A stretch of DNA of 32,693 nucleotides from Pelagibacteraceae bacterium AG-390-D18. GTDB taxonomy: Bacteria > Pseudomonadota > Alphaproteobacteria > Pelagibacterales > Pelagibacteraceae. Under the pieces are notes generated by a model. It was given only the letters and a program-made list of their open reading frames with translations. It was not told the origin of the DNA and did no database searches. Numbering within the stretch: the first letter of the stretch is position 1; every line of letters starts with the position of its first letter. This document shows positions 1 to 8,280 of the stretch, one piece after another. A program made the translations under genes and the position numbers. The stretch spans positions 1 to 32,693 of the forward strand of contig QCGY01000004.1 in NCBI GenBank assembly GCA_003279715.1, read 5' to 3'.

Positions 1-516
1 GCATCTAAAGCTGAGCAAGATAGACATGCAACTATGGCTGCAAAATTAAGATATGAGATAGATGCTGCAGGTAAAGAAGCATTAAACTCTGCTGAAAACC
101 TTAGAAGTGATGCAAGTAGAAGAAGTGCATTACGTTTAAAACTTGCTGATAAGATTGAGTCAATCATTAGAGAAAGTGTTAAACCAATGGCTAACATTGG
201 AGATATTAAAATTGTTGATGTTAATGGTTTGCCTGGCTTTAGTGGAACATCCAGCACTGGAGGCGGCGGTGGAGAAGCATCCGATGGTACAGGTGGATCT
301 GCAAGAAGTGGTAATTTAGCAGATAATGTAGTTAGTTCTGCATTGCGATACAGAGCTCATCAACCTTTCTTAGATAGTTTACTTAAAGAAATTGGAATGG
401 CACCAGGTGAAATAAGTAATATTAGAAATATTTTAGGCGATTATGAAAATCCGAAAAAAGATTATCATATGAATTTTGATAATGATCCAACTAAAGGACC
501 TAAAAGTTCTAAATAA
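1..516 (+). CDS. Flotillin-family protein, C-terminal part (5' truncated by window edge)
   Basis: The reading frame is open from base 1 to the TAA at 514-516, so the first in-frame ATG at base 34 is probably internal and the gene begins outside the window. The visible 171 residues start with a charged, alanine-rich helix (KAEQDRHATMAAKLRYEIDAAG), as in the coiled-coil part of flotillin/YqiK proteins. A short strand region with VKPMANIGDIKIVDVNGL follows, then a Gly/Ser-rich loop, then a helix with ALRYRAHQPFLDSLLKEIG. This last element is the usual C-terminal signature of bacterial flotillins (SALRYRAQ-P-DSLL). Flotillins are membrane-anchored, oligomeric, microdomain-organising proteins; the N-terminal membrane hairpin and SPFH domain would lie upstream. 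Only 14 bases separate it from the next gene, so the two may be co-transcribed. The family call rests on motif memory from a fragment. Confidence 0.75.
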   Translation, partial: ASKAEQDRHATMAAKLRYEIDAAGKEALNSAENLRSDASRRSALRLKLADKIESIIRESVKPMANIGDIKIVDVNGLPGFSGTSSTGGGGGEASDGTGGSARSGNLADNVVSSALRYRAHQPFLDSLLKEIGMAPGEISNIRNILGDYENPKKDYHMNFDNDPTKGPKSSK

Positions 517-530
517 AGAGTTAAAGATAT

Positions 531-920
531 ATGAGTAGTGATTTGAATAATTGGGCAAAAAAGTACGAGGATCTTACAAATAGTGATGAAACTATTGCTG
601 CTATGGCAAAATATTATTCATGCTCATTTATGTTTGATATGGAAAAAGCAAAAGTCATTATTGAAATGCATGATGGAAAAGTGAAAAATATTAATACTAA
701 CCCAGGCCCATTAGACCCATATGATTTCGCTTTAAGGGCTTCCGCAAATACTTGGAAAGAATTTAGTCAGCCAATACCTAAACCTATGTATCATGGTATT
801 TGGTCAGCAAGTTTTAGAAAAGATTTAAAAATAGAGGGCAATCATTTAATTTTAATGAAAAATTTAAGAAATTTTACTGTTCAATTTGAACTATTAAGAA
901 AATCAGGAGTTCCCGTATAA
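531..920 (+). CDS. Small SCP2-like (sterol carrier protein-2 fold) protein
   Basis: A 129-residue cytoplasmic protein with no signal peptide or membrane segment. The pattern is an acidic N-terminal helix, strands around CSFMFDMEKAKVIIEMHDGKV, and a later DPYDFALRASANTWKEF segment. This resembles the short SCP2-type proteins in which a strand-turn-strand (FD-x-V-x-I-x-DG) is followed by 'A-x-x-x-W-x-x-F'. SCP2 domains bind hydrophobic ligands, and proteins of this type sometimes sit beside catabolic enzymes. The gene starts 14 bases after the flotillin stop and ends 33 bases before the alpha/beta hydrolase. It probably belongs to the amide-catabolism operon, perhaps as a substrate-binding or accessory protein. 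Fold assignment is tentative and the function is unknown. Confidence 0.45.
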   Translation: MSSDLNNWAKKYEDLTNSDETIAAMAKYYSCSFMFDMEKAKVIIEMHDGKVKNINTNPGPLDPYDFALRASANTWKEFSQPIPKPMYHGIWSASFRKDLKIEGNHLILMKNLRNFTVQFELLRKSGVPV

Positions 921-953
921 GATGAATTTTATTGAATTAAAAGGATTTAAAAA

Positions 954-1808
954 ATGGTAAAGCATCACAGTGTAGTTGGGCGGTATGTTACTATTGAAGT
1001 AGATGATTGTGAATATAAAGTTTTTTATCTTCAAAATGGAAAAGGAATACCATTAATCTGCCAACATACTGCGGGTTGTCATAATCATCAATGGAGAGGA
1101 CTTCTTGAGGATGAAGAAATTATAAAAAATTACAATGTAATTGCATATGATTTACCTAGACATGGTAAATCAGACCCTCCACATAATAAAGAATTTTGGA
1201 AAGAAGAATATAAACTAACTGCAGAACATTATTGCAATTTTATAATTAAATTATGTGAAGCTTTAGATTTAAAAAATCCTATTTTTATGGGGTCTTCTTT
1301 TGGAGGAAATGTAGCGTTGCAATTAGCCCTTCGTCATCCTAATAAATTTAGAGCCGTTATTCCAGTTGAGGCTGCAGATCATGCGCCAGGTTTCTATTTA
1401 GATTGGTGGAGACATCCACATGCAAATGCAGCTCAAGTTTGTGGAAGTGGTACGTGGGATTTAATGGCACCTCAATCACCTGAAAAAGATAGATGGTTGA
1501 CATGGCATTATTACACCCAGGGCTCTGAGGCATTTAAAGGTGATTTATATTTTTATTCCGTTGATCATGACTTAAGAAATGAATTGAAGAATATTGATGG
1601 TCATAAATGTCCAGTAATAATGATGACTGGAACTTATGATTATTTAACACCACCTGAAGCTACTGAAAATACAGCAAGACAAATTAAAGGTGGAGTTTAT
1701 ATTGAAATGCCTGATATAGGGCATTTTCCAATGAGTGAAAATCATGAGTTATTTAGAGTTTATTTAATAGAAGCTCTGAAAATAATCCAAGAAAGGACCA
1801 ATAAGTAA
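954..1808 (+). CDS. Alpha/beta-hydrolase fold protein
   Basis: At 284 residues it has the usual length for a single-domain alpha/beta hydrolase. The nucleophile elbow is G113-S114-S115-F116-G117 (GxSxG), making Ser115 the nucleophile. The acid is most likely Asp229 in TGTYDYLTPP, and the catalytic His is His257 in DIGHFPMSE. An oxyanion-hole-type stretch (QHTAGCHNHQW) precedes the conserved YDLPRHGKSDPP strand-turn. There is no signal peptide, so it should act in the cytoplasm. It may cleave an ester, amide or C-C bond in the pathway of the adjacent DMFase-like enzyme; the substrate cannot be read from sequence. A purine-rich AAAGG ribosome site lies upstream of the ATG, and the next gene starts about 20 bases downstream. 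Confidence 0.85.
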   Translation: MVKHHSVVGRYVTIEVDDCEYKVFYLQNGKGIPLICQHTAGCHNHQWRGLLEDEEIIKNYNVIAYDLPRHGKSDPPHNKEFWKEEYKLTAEHYCNFIIKLCEALDLKNPIFMGSSFGGNVALQLALRHPNKFRAVIPVEAADHAPGFYLDWWRHPHANAAQVCGSGTWDLMAPQSPEKDRWLTWHYYTQGSEAFKGDLYFYSVDHDLRNELKNIDGHKCPVIMMTGTYDYLTPPEATENTARQIKGGVYIEMPDIGHFPMSENHELFRVYLIEALKIIQERTNK

Positions 1809-1828
1809 TTTATTTACTAGGAGTGGAT

Positions 1829-2248
1829 ATGGAAAAAGATAAAACAGGAGTTCAACTTAATCTTGGTCACACAAGTACTGATGACTATATTACTGAAAAA
1901 TATGTATTACCACTATTAAGAGATGAAAAAATGAGAAACAAATTAATAGAAGAACACAGAGCAACTCCAGTTGGCCGAGCCCCACAACCTCATAAAGGTC
2001 AGCCAATGGTTGAGCATAGTAAAGAACTTCAAATTGTTTTAGATAAACTTCGAAGACAACCAATGGCAATTAAAAAATATGTAACGGTATGTAAAAAAGA
2101 TTTTGAAGATTATAGAATTGGAATAGTTACAGGAGTAAGAGGAGATCCAGTTGAAATTTTAGAAGAATCTTTTTCTTCTGAAGAAGCTGTCGAACATGCA
2201 ATTTTTTTAAAAAGAATTTTAGATCTTTTAGAAAGACACGGACAATGA
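1829..2248 (+). CDS. N,N-dimethylformamidase-like small (alpha) subunit
   Basis: A GTG at 1823 would lie inside the ribosome-binding AGGAG at 1819-1823. The ATG at 1829, five bases after that site, is the better start and gives 139 residues. The C-terminal half matches the known small subunit of Paracoccus/Alcaligenes DMFase as I remember it: EEHRATPVG, then RRQPMAIKKY, a YRIGIV strand, and an EE-S-F-SSEEAVEHAIFLKRI helix. In the characterised enzyme this small chain packs on the iron-containing large chain to make the alpha/beta unit. Its position directly before the large-subunit gene (22-base gap) supports the call. The N-terminal 40 residues have no clear counterpart. The real substrate may be another amide. 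Confidence 0.7.
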   Translation: MEKDKTGVQLNLGHTSTDDYITEKYVLPLLRDEKMRNKLIEEHRATPVGRAPQPHKGQPMVEHSKELQIVLDKLRRQPMAIKKYVTVCKKDFEDYRIGIVTGVRGDPVEILEESFSSEEAVEHAIFLKRILDLLERHGQ

Positions 2249-2270
2249 TCAAAATTAAAAGGTACATAAA

Positions 2271-4628
2271 ATGTTAAGAATTACAGGATATAGCGATAAG
2301 TACACATCTTTTCCAGGTGAAGAGATAAAATTTTATGTTAATGCAGAGAAAAATGAAAATTATGAGGTTCAAATTGTTAGATTAATTCATGGAGACACAA
2401 ATCCTGAAGGGCCAGGGTATAAAGATGAAGAGATAGGTGCTGAATGTAATAGAAATTATCAAGGAAAAAATCAAAAAATTCATGGAGGCTCCTATATTGT
2501 AATACCTCAAGATGAAAGATTAAATACAACAAGCTTTACTCTACAGGCTTATATTTTTCCTACAACACCAGACAAAGGTAAACAGGGAATTTTAACAAAA
2601 TGGAATGATAAAACTCAAAGTGGCTATGGGTTATTTATAGACGAAAATAGCTGTTTATCAGTAATGATTGGAGACGGAGGAGGGCAAACAACTTCAGTTT
2701 CGAGTGAAAAGAAATTAATGAGAAAAGTTTGGTACTTAGTAGCAGCTACATATGATGCTGAAACAGGAAAATTAAAACTATATCAAGAGCCTTGCGTTAC
2801 ACCTACTAATGGTGGACTTGGTATGTCACTTCTTCATCCAGCTGACGAAACAACAGCTTATGTTGAATCTATTAGTAATTTAAAACCAAGAGCCAATGAT
2901 GCTCCATTCTTAATGGCAGCAAGCACATTAAATGATAGATCTGGAAGACATATTTTTGGTGGACATTATAAAGAAGCACTTAGTCCCATTGAATTACCAG
3001 AACAAACTTTAACTTATAACGGAAAGATAGATAGGCCAAGATTAAGTAAAAAAGCATTATCTAAATCAGAGATAGAGTCTCTGGCTAGAGGGTTTAGCGG
3101 TTGTACTTCTGAGCTAAGATCTGAAGTTATAGGAGCTTGGGACTTTCATGCTAACATCACTAAAAATATGGCATCAACTTTAATTGTTGATATGACATCT
3201 AATCATCTTAATGGCTTTATTATAAATTTACCATGTAGAGCTATGACAGGATACAATTGGACCGCTGATGAAATGGTATTTCATCATAAGCCAGAAGAGT
3301 ACGGTGCCATTCATTTTCACGATGACGATATTGACGATGCAAGATGGGATGTAGATTTTGTTTATAAAGTCCCAGATAAAATTAAAAGTGGAGTTTATGC
3401 AGCAAGATTAAGAATAAATGGTGAAGATTCAGCAGAAACAGAGGATTTTATTCCATTTGTAATCAAACCTCCTAAAGGAAAAACTACTTCAGACCTTCTA
3501 TTTGTTTTGCCAACAAATAGTTACATAGCCTATTCTAATGATAACCTTGGTACTAATTCAGTTGTAGCTCAATTATTAGCTGGAAAAGTACCAGTTATGT
3601 CAGCATCAGATTTGTATTTAAATGAACATAGAGAATATGGATTATCAACTTACTCTCAACATTCAGATGGAAGTGGTGTTGCAATTGCATCTAGACTAAG
3701 ACCTATTTTGAATATGAGACCAAAATATAGACATTGGTTGTCACCTTCTCTTTGGCAACTTAATGCAGATTTGCATTTAACTGATTGGTTAGAAGAAAAA
3801 AATTTAGATTTTGATGTTGTTACAGACGAAGACTTACATTTAGAAGGTGTAGAATTGTTAAATAGATACAAATGTGTTTTAACAGGATCACATCCTGAAT
3901 ATAGTTCTGAAAAAATGTTAGCAGCTTATGAGCAATATCAGCTTAATGGTGGAAGATGGATATACTTAGGTTCAGATGGTTTTTATTGGATTAGCGAGTA
4001 TCACCCTGACAATCCAAATATCATTGAAGTAAGAAAAGGTGAAGCTGGTACTAGAGCATGGACTGCAAACCCAGGAGAATATAATAATGCCTTTGATGGA
4101 AAATATGGAGGTATGTGGAGAGCTCGAGGGAGAATACCCTCAAAAGTATGTGGATTAACTTTTACAGCATATGGATTTGATGTTAGCTCTTATTACAAAA
4201 GGTCTCCTGATAGCGAACGACCTGAATGTTCTTGGATTTTTGATGGTGTTGGAAAAGATGAAGTAATAGGAGATTTTGGCTTAGTAGGTGGAGGTGCAGC
4301 AGGACTTGAGCTTGATAGATATGATTTAGAATTTGGAACACCTCATAATGCTTATCTATTAGCAAGATCGGAAAACCATACAAATTTAATGATGCAAGTA
4401 AATGAAGAGATTCATTTTACTGTAAGAGGATATTACGGCGGAGGTACAGAAAATCCTATGGTTAGAGCAGATATGATTTATTACAAAACACCAAACGATG
4501 GAGCTTTGTTTGCTCCTGGATCACTTTCTTTCTGTGGAAGTTTGTCTTACAATAATTACAATAATAATGTCTCTAAAATTTTAGAAAATACAATTAGAGG
4601 ATTTTTAAAAGATGGACCATTACCATAA
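2271..4628 (+). CDS. N,N-dimethylformamidase-like large (beta) subunit, mononuclear-iron amidohydrolase
   Basis: The 785-residue length is close to DMFase large subunits (about 760). The N-terminal 300 residues include a LamG-like beta-sandwich region (HGGSYIVIPQDERLNTTSF and IFPTTPDKGKQGILTKW). The C-terminal half begins with LLFVLPTNSYIAYSND near residue 410, the start of the catalytic domain. In the Paracoccus enzyme iron is held by two Tyr and one Glu (Y399, Y440, E521 from memory). Matching spacing here points to Tyr418 or Tyr421, Tyr461 (STYSQHSDGSG) and Glu543 (TGSHPEYSS). DMFase hydrolyses dimethylformamide to dimethylamine and formate, but no dimethylamine or formate genes are nearby, so this homologue may cleave a different amide. 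There is no signal peptide. Its stop overlaps the next start (TAATG at 4626-4630). Confidence 0.8.
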   Translation: MLRITGYSDKYTSFPGEEIKFYVNAEKNENYEVQIVRLIHGDTNPEGPGYKDEEIGAECNRNYQGKNQKIHGGSYIVIPQDERLNTTSFTLQAYIFPTTPDKGKQGILTKWNDKTQSGYGLFIDENSCLSVMIGDGGGQTTSVSSEKKLMRKVWYLVAATYDAETGKLKLYQEPCVTPTNGGLGMSLLHPADETTAYVESISNLKPRANDAPFLMAASTLNDRSGRHIFGGHYKEALSPIELPEQTLTYNGKIDRPRLSKKALSKSEIESLARGFSGCTSELRSEVIGAWDFHANITKNMASTLIVDMTSNHLNGFIINLPCRAMTGYNWTADEMVFHHKPEEYGAIHFHDDDIDDARWDVDFVYKVPDKIKSGVYAARLRINGEDSAETEDFIPFVIKPPKGKTTSDLLFVLPTNSYIAYSNDNLGTNSVVAQLLAGKVPVMSASDLYLNEHREYGLSTYSQHSDGSGVAIASRLRPILNMRPKYRHWLSPSLWQLNADLHLTDWLEEKNLDFDVVTDEDLHLEGVELLNRYKCVLTGSHPEYSSEKMLAAYEQYQLNGGRWIYLGSDGFYWISEYHPDNPNIIEVRKGEAGTRAWTANPGEYNNAFDGKYGGMWRARGRIPSKVCGLTFTAYGFDVSSYYKRSPDSERPECSWIFDGVGKDEVIGDFGLVGGGAAGLELDRYDLEFGTPHNAYLLARSENHTNLMMQVNEEIHFTVRGYYGGGTENPMVRADMIYYKTPNDGALFAPGSLSFCGSLSYNNYNNNVSKILENTIRGFLKDGPLP

Positions 4629-4993
4629 TGAGCAATCAATTTACTAGACCTGAAGGAACAGGTGGAAAAAGTATTTTAGGTTCAGACAATAAAACTCCAT
4701 TAAATAATTTGGAAAAAAATGCTCTAGGGAATTTAGATGAAGATAAATTGAATGAACTGGCAAAAAGCCTTTTTACATTAAATAATAGAAAATATGGACC
4801 TATACCTGGTGCGTATATGGTGATGTGCACTAAACCTGACAAAGAATGGTGTGTTGCTCAATTGAATGCTGATAGAGCTAAACCATTTATAATATTTGAA
4901 GATAAGGCTTACTCAACGATTAAAGAAGCCCAAGAAGAAGCTGAAAGAATTAAAAAAGAAAAAGGTGAATCAGCACCTAGACGCTGCACTTAA
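4628..4993 (+). CDS. Small protein resembling the DMFase small subunit C-terminal half
   Basis: A 121-residue protein that I do not recognise as a named family. Translation is coupled to the large subunit by a TAATG overlap. Residues 1-55 are polar with a LNNLEKNALGNLDEDKLNEL helix. Residues 63-92 line up without gaps with residues 84-113 of the small-subunit-like protein encoded at 1829: Y63/Y84, C67/C88, K69/K90, W74/Y95, R83/R104, P86/P107, I89/I110 and E91/E112. Both then end in a Ser/Thr-started helix with EA and a trailing A. This suggests a diverged paralogue or second small subunit. It has no signal peptide or membrane segment, and two of its cysteines are Cys67 and Cys75. The gene is real on context; the paralogy is inference. 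Confidence 0.7.
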   Translation: MSNQFTRPEGTGGKSILGSDNKTPLNNLEKNALGNLDEDKLNELAKSLFTLNNRKYGPIPGAYMVMCTKPDKEWCVAQLNADRAKPFIIFEDKAYSTIKEAQEEAERIKKEKGESAPRRCT

Positions 4994-5027
4994 TCTAACA
5001 AAAGGATCTACGATATGGCCAAGTCAT

Positions 5028-7094
5028 ATGTCTGAAAAATCAGTTTGGTTATTTATCTTCATATTATTATATGCTGCCTATTGTTTTTTTTGGGGCGTTA
5101 GAGGATCAAGGTATAATTCTGATAATCCAGAAAATTATTATCTAGCAAATAGAAGTATTTCTTCATGGGTTTTTTTCTTTGCAGCAACAGCCGCAACGTT
5201 TGCAGGCTTAACTGTAATTTCTCAAACCAGCCTTATCTTTCATGATGGCTTTCAATATGTTGGTACGGCTTTTATTGCTATAACTGTTCCTTTAGGGAGT
5301 ATATTTTTTTTTAAAAGACAATGGATGCTAAGCAGAAAATTTGGATACATTACTCCTGGTGAAATGTATTATGATTACTATAAAAGTGATACCATTAGAA
5401 TTATTTCTGTTTTAGTAACTTTTTTTTTCGCAATACCCTTACTTGCTGTTTTATTTGGAGCAACAGGTTATCTTATAAATACATTAACTGGTGAGTATGT
5501 TTCTAGAGAATTAGGAATGTGGGTAATTTCAATCATTGTATTATTCTATGTAACAAGAGGAGGTTTTAAATCTATTTTTAGTGTAGGTGTAGTTCAATCT
5601 TGGCTTTATTTTTTAACAATAATTATTTTAGGATTAATCACTTATTCCTTTATAGGAGATATAGAAACTTTTGGTAAATCATTAGCAAAAATAGCAAATA
5701 CAAAAATTAGTTTTTGGGGAAATACAAATGGTTATGGAGGAGGTGACTATAATGGTTATTTCGCATTACCAGGTGTTATACAATGGGTAGCTGGTTTAGG
5801 AAAAAATGAAGCAATTGGAGGTCCTTGGACTGCGATGATGATTTTTACATTTACAATTTCTTTTATGGGAATAGTACTGTCACCATCATTTTCAATGTTA
5901 AGCTATACAGCAAAACACCCTAAAGCTTTTTCTTATTACCAAATATGGGGATCTGCAGTTATTGTTGGTTTATTATTATTTATATTTACAACTTTTCAAG
6001 GAATTGGAGCAATTTTATTGGGGGCTAGTGCTGAAATTAATAATAATGGTCTTTTCGTTAATAAGCTTTTACCAGAAGTTTCAAGTAAAGATCATTCATC
6101 AATTGTTTATCATATTATCGGTTTAATGGACAAACATGCCTTATGGTTAACTGGTTTATTGGCTGTTGGATTAGTTGCTGCACTTCAGTCTACAGCAGCT
6201 GCCCTTTTAATGACTTCAGGTAGCATCGTTACTAGAGATTTTTATAAAGCTTACGTAGATAAGAACTCGAACTGGGAGAAGGAGCGAAGAGCAGCTCGTA
6301 TAATTATGATGTTAATGTTTCTGGCCTCACTTTATCTAGCTACATTTGCTAAACCTGCTATGATTATTTTTAGTGGTATTTCAATTGCTATAGCTTTTCA
6401 ATTTTTAATTGTTCTACTTGGTCTTGTCTGGTTTCCATGGATAACAAGAGGGGCCGCTATATCTGGTATAATAATTGGAATAATAATTGTTATTTTAACA
6501 GAAACTATTGGTCAGCAAATTTCAGGAAATAGATTGCCTTGGGGAAGATGGCCATTGACTATTCATTCAGGTGTTTGGGGCTTATTATTCAATGTATTTA
6601 TTTGTTTTTCAGTCTCAGCGTTTTCATCAATAGCAAAAGTAGATAATGATAGAGATTATCGTCAAAAATTTCATGATTTTTTAAATGAATACATGGGCCT
6701 TCATCCGAGTAGAACAAAATTAAGATCATTTGCATATGTTATTGCACTTATATGGTTATTCTTCGGAGTAGGTCCAGGACAAGTTCTTGGAAATAATTTT
6801 TTTGGCGCTCCAAATGCAGGATATGAATCTTGGATTTTAAAGATACCTTCATTATGGGGATATCAATTAATATGGTGGTTTTTTGGAATTGGTTTGATTT
6901 GGTTTTTAGCAAGTAAAATGGATTTATCAACTTTACCAAATAAACCAATACAGTCTGGTGATCTTCACAAACATCCAGATGAAGTTTCGGGAGAAAAAAA
7001 TTATTTAGATAATTTAGGAACTGGCTATGGCTGGATCTTAATATTAATTGGTCTAGCTATATTTTCAATAATCTTTTATGTTTATTACGTTTAG
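5028..7094 (+). CDS. Sodium:solute symporter family (SSS) transporter
   Basis: The frame is open back to 4896, but those codons lie within the preceding gene and encode a Lys-rich stretch unlike a transporter N-terminus. The ATG at 5028 begins MSEKSVWLFIFILLYAAYCFF and gives 688 residues with about 13 hydrophobic segments. SSS hallmarks are NYYLANRSISSWVFFFAATAA at the end of TM1 and the start of TM2, the GGFKSIFSVGVVQ motif near residue 180, and the LVAALQSTAAALLMTSGSIVTRDFYK segment after the middle. These proteins import small organic solutes with Na+. Lying inside the DMFase-like operon, it is the likely importer for that pathway's substrate. An AAAGGATC ribosome-site candidate (5001-5008) is about 20 bases from the ATG, longer than usual. 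The C-terminal extension with two extra TMs is typical of the longer SSS subgroups. Confidence 0.85.
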   Translation: MSEKSVWLFIFILLYAAYCFFWGVRGSRYNSDNPENYYLANRSISSWVFFFAATAATFAGLTVISQTSLIFHDGFQYVGTAFIAITVPLGSIFFFKRQWMLSRKFGYITPGEMYYDYYKSDTIRIISVLVTFFFAIPLLAVLFGATGYLINTLTGEYVSRELGMWVISIIVLFYVTRGGFKSIFSVGVVQSWLYFLTIIILGLITYSFIGDIETFGKSLAKIANTKISFWGNTNGYGGGDYNGYFALPGVIQWVAGLGKNEAIGGPWTAMMIFTFTISFMGIVLSPSFSMLSYTAKHPKAFSYYQIWGSAVIVGLLLFIFTTFQGIGAILLGASAEINNNGLFVNKLLPEVSSKDHSSIVYHIIGLMDKHALWLTGLLAVGLVAALQSTAAALLMTSGSIVTRDFYKAYVDKNSNWEKERRAARIIMMLMFLASLYLATFAKPAMIIFSGISIAIAFQFLIVLLGLVWFPWITRGAAISGIIIGIIIVILTETIGQQISGNRLPWGRWPLTIHSGVWGLLFNVFICFSVSAFSSIAKVDNDRDYRQKFHDFLNEYMGLHPSRTKLRSFAYVIALIWLFFGVGPGQVLGNNFFGAPNAGYESWILKIPSLWGYQLIWWFFGIGLIWFLASKMDLSTLPNKPIQSGDLHKHPDEVSGEKNYLDNLGTGYGWILILIGLAIFSIIFYVYYV

Positions 7095-7105
7095 GAATTA
7101 GGAGT

Positions 7106-8272
7106 ATGAATAATTTTACATTTAATACTACTTCAGGAATTAGATTTGGAAGTGGAATGTCTAAAATATGTGTTGAAGAAATTTCAAAAAAACTGGGACC
7201 AAATGTTTTATTTATAACTGATAAAGGGTTGATGTCTTTAAATTTAACTGAACCAACTCTAACTGAACTAAATAAATATTCATCAATAGTTGAAGTTTTT
7301 CAAGATGTAGAAGCAGATCCTTCAATTAAAACACTTCTACACTCTATAGAAGTTGGAAAAAAAATTAATGCTACAGGTGTTATTGGATTTGGGGGAGGAT
7401 CTTCAATGGATGTAGCTAAATTAACTTCTTTAATTTTAGGTTCAAATGAAAATATTGAAGACGCCTGGGGTGTTTCTAATGCTAAAGGTCCAAGATTACC
7501 ATTAATTTTAATACCGACTACAGCTGGAACAGGCTCGGAGGTAACTCCTATATCTATCATAACAGTTGGAGATGAAGAAAAGAAAGGAGTTTCTTCGCCA
7601 ATAATTTTACCTGATATTGCAATTTTAGATCCAGATTTAACAATTGGATTACCAGCACACACAACAGCAGCTACAGGAATTGACGCTATGGTTCATGCTA
7701 TAGAGGGTTATACTTCATCAAACAAAAATAATAATCCAATTTCAAAAATGTTAGCTATCGAAGCACTAAAACTTTTGTCGGGTTCAATAGAAAAAGCTGT
7801 ATTTGATGGTTCGAATATTGAGGCTAGAGGCAACATGTTAATTGGAGCAATGTTAGCTGGGAAAGCATTTGCTAATTCTCCTGTTGCAGCAGTCCATGCT
7901 CTTGCCTATCCGATTGGAGGTACTTTTCATGTGTCTCATGGATTATCAAACTCTTTAGTTCTTCCATACGTTTTAAGATTTAATAGTGTAGATAGCAAAA
8001 CAACAAAAAATTATGCTGAATTAGCCCCATTTGTTTTCCAAGATATTAACACTGAAAAGGGGAGCCAAGCAGTATGCAAAGAATTTATTGATCGATTAGA
8101 GAGTTTATCACAAAAAATTGGACTTCCTCAAAGATTAAGAGAGGTAAATATTCCAAAAGAGGCATGTAAAAAAATGGCATCAGATGCAATGAAACAAACT
8201 CGTTTATTAGTGAATAACCCAAGAGAACTGACTGAAAATGACGCTCTTAACATATATGAGGCAGCCTGGTAG
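7106..8272 (+). CDS. Iron-containing (group III) alcohol dehydrogenase
   Basis: At 388 residues it is full length for the family. The nucleotide-binding GFGGGSSMDVAK and PTTAGTGSEVTPISII are both present. The metal ligands fall at the family's usual spacing: Asp193 and His197 (GIDAMVHAIEGY), His264 (AVHALAYPIGG) and His278 (FHVSHGLSN). It should oxidise an alcohol or reduce an aldehyde or ketone with NAD(P) in the cytoplasm. AGGAG at about 7100 gives a good ribosome site, and the gene follows the symporter stop by 11 bases. In this operon it would handle an alcohol or semialdehyde released from the amide substrate. The particular substrate is not deducible; 1,2-propanediol-, maleylacetate- and hydroxyacid-oxoacid-type members share these motifs. 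Confidence 0.9.
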   Translation: MNNFTFNTTSGIRFGSGMSKICVEEISKKLGPNVLFITDKGLMSLNLTEPTLTELNKYSSIVEVFQDVEADPSIKTLLHSIEVGKKINATGVIGFGGGSSMDVAKLTSLILGSNENIEDAWGVSNAKGPRLPLILIPTTAGTGSEVTPISIITVGDEEKKGVSSPIILPDIAILDPDLTIGLPAHTTAATGIDAMVHAIEGYTSSNKNNNPISKMLAIEALKLLSGSIEKAVFDGSNIEARGNMLIGAMLAGKAFANSPVAAVHALAYPIGGTFHVSHGLSNSLVLPYVLRFNSVDSKTTKNYAELAPFVFQDINTEKGSQAVCKEFIDRLESLSQKIGLPQRLREVNIPKEACKKMASDAMKQTRLLVNNPRELTENDALNIYEAAW

Positions 8273-8280
8273 AATAAAGT

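Noticed and set aside
1823..1828. GTG start for the DMFase small subunit.
   Set aside because: It lies within the AGGAG ribosome-binding site; the ATG six bases later is better placed.
4896..5027. Upstream in-frame extension of the sodium:solute symporter.
   Set aside because: It overlaps the preceding gene by almost 100 bases, and its Lys-rich residues come from reading that gene's helix-coding repeats in another frame; MSEKSVW at 5028 is a natural transporter start.
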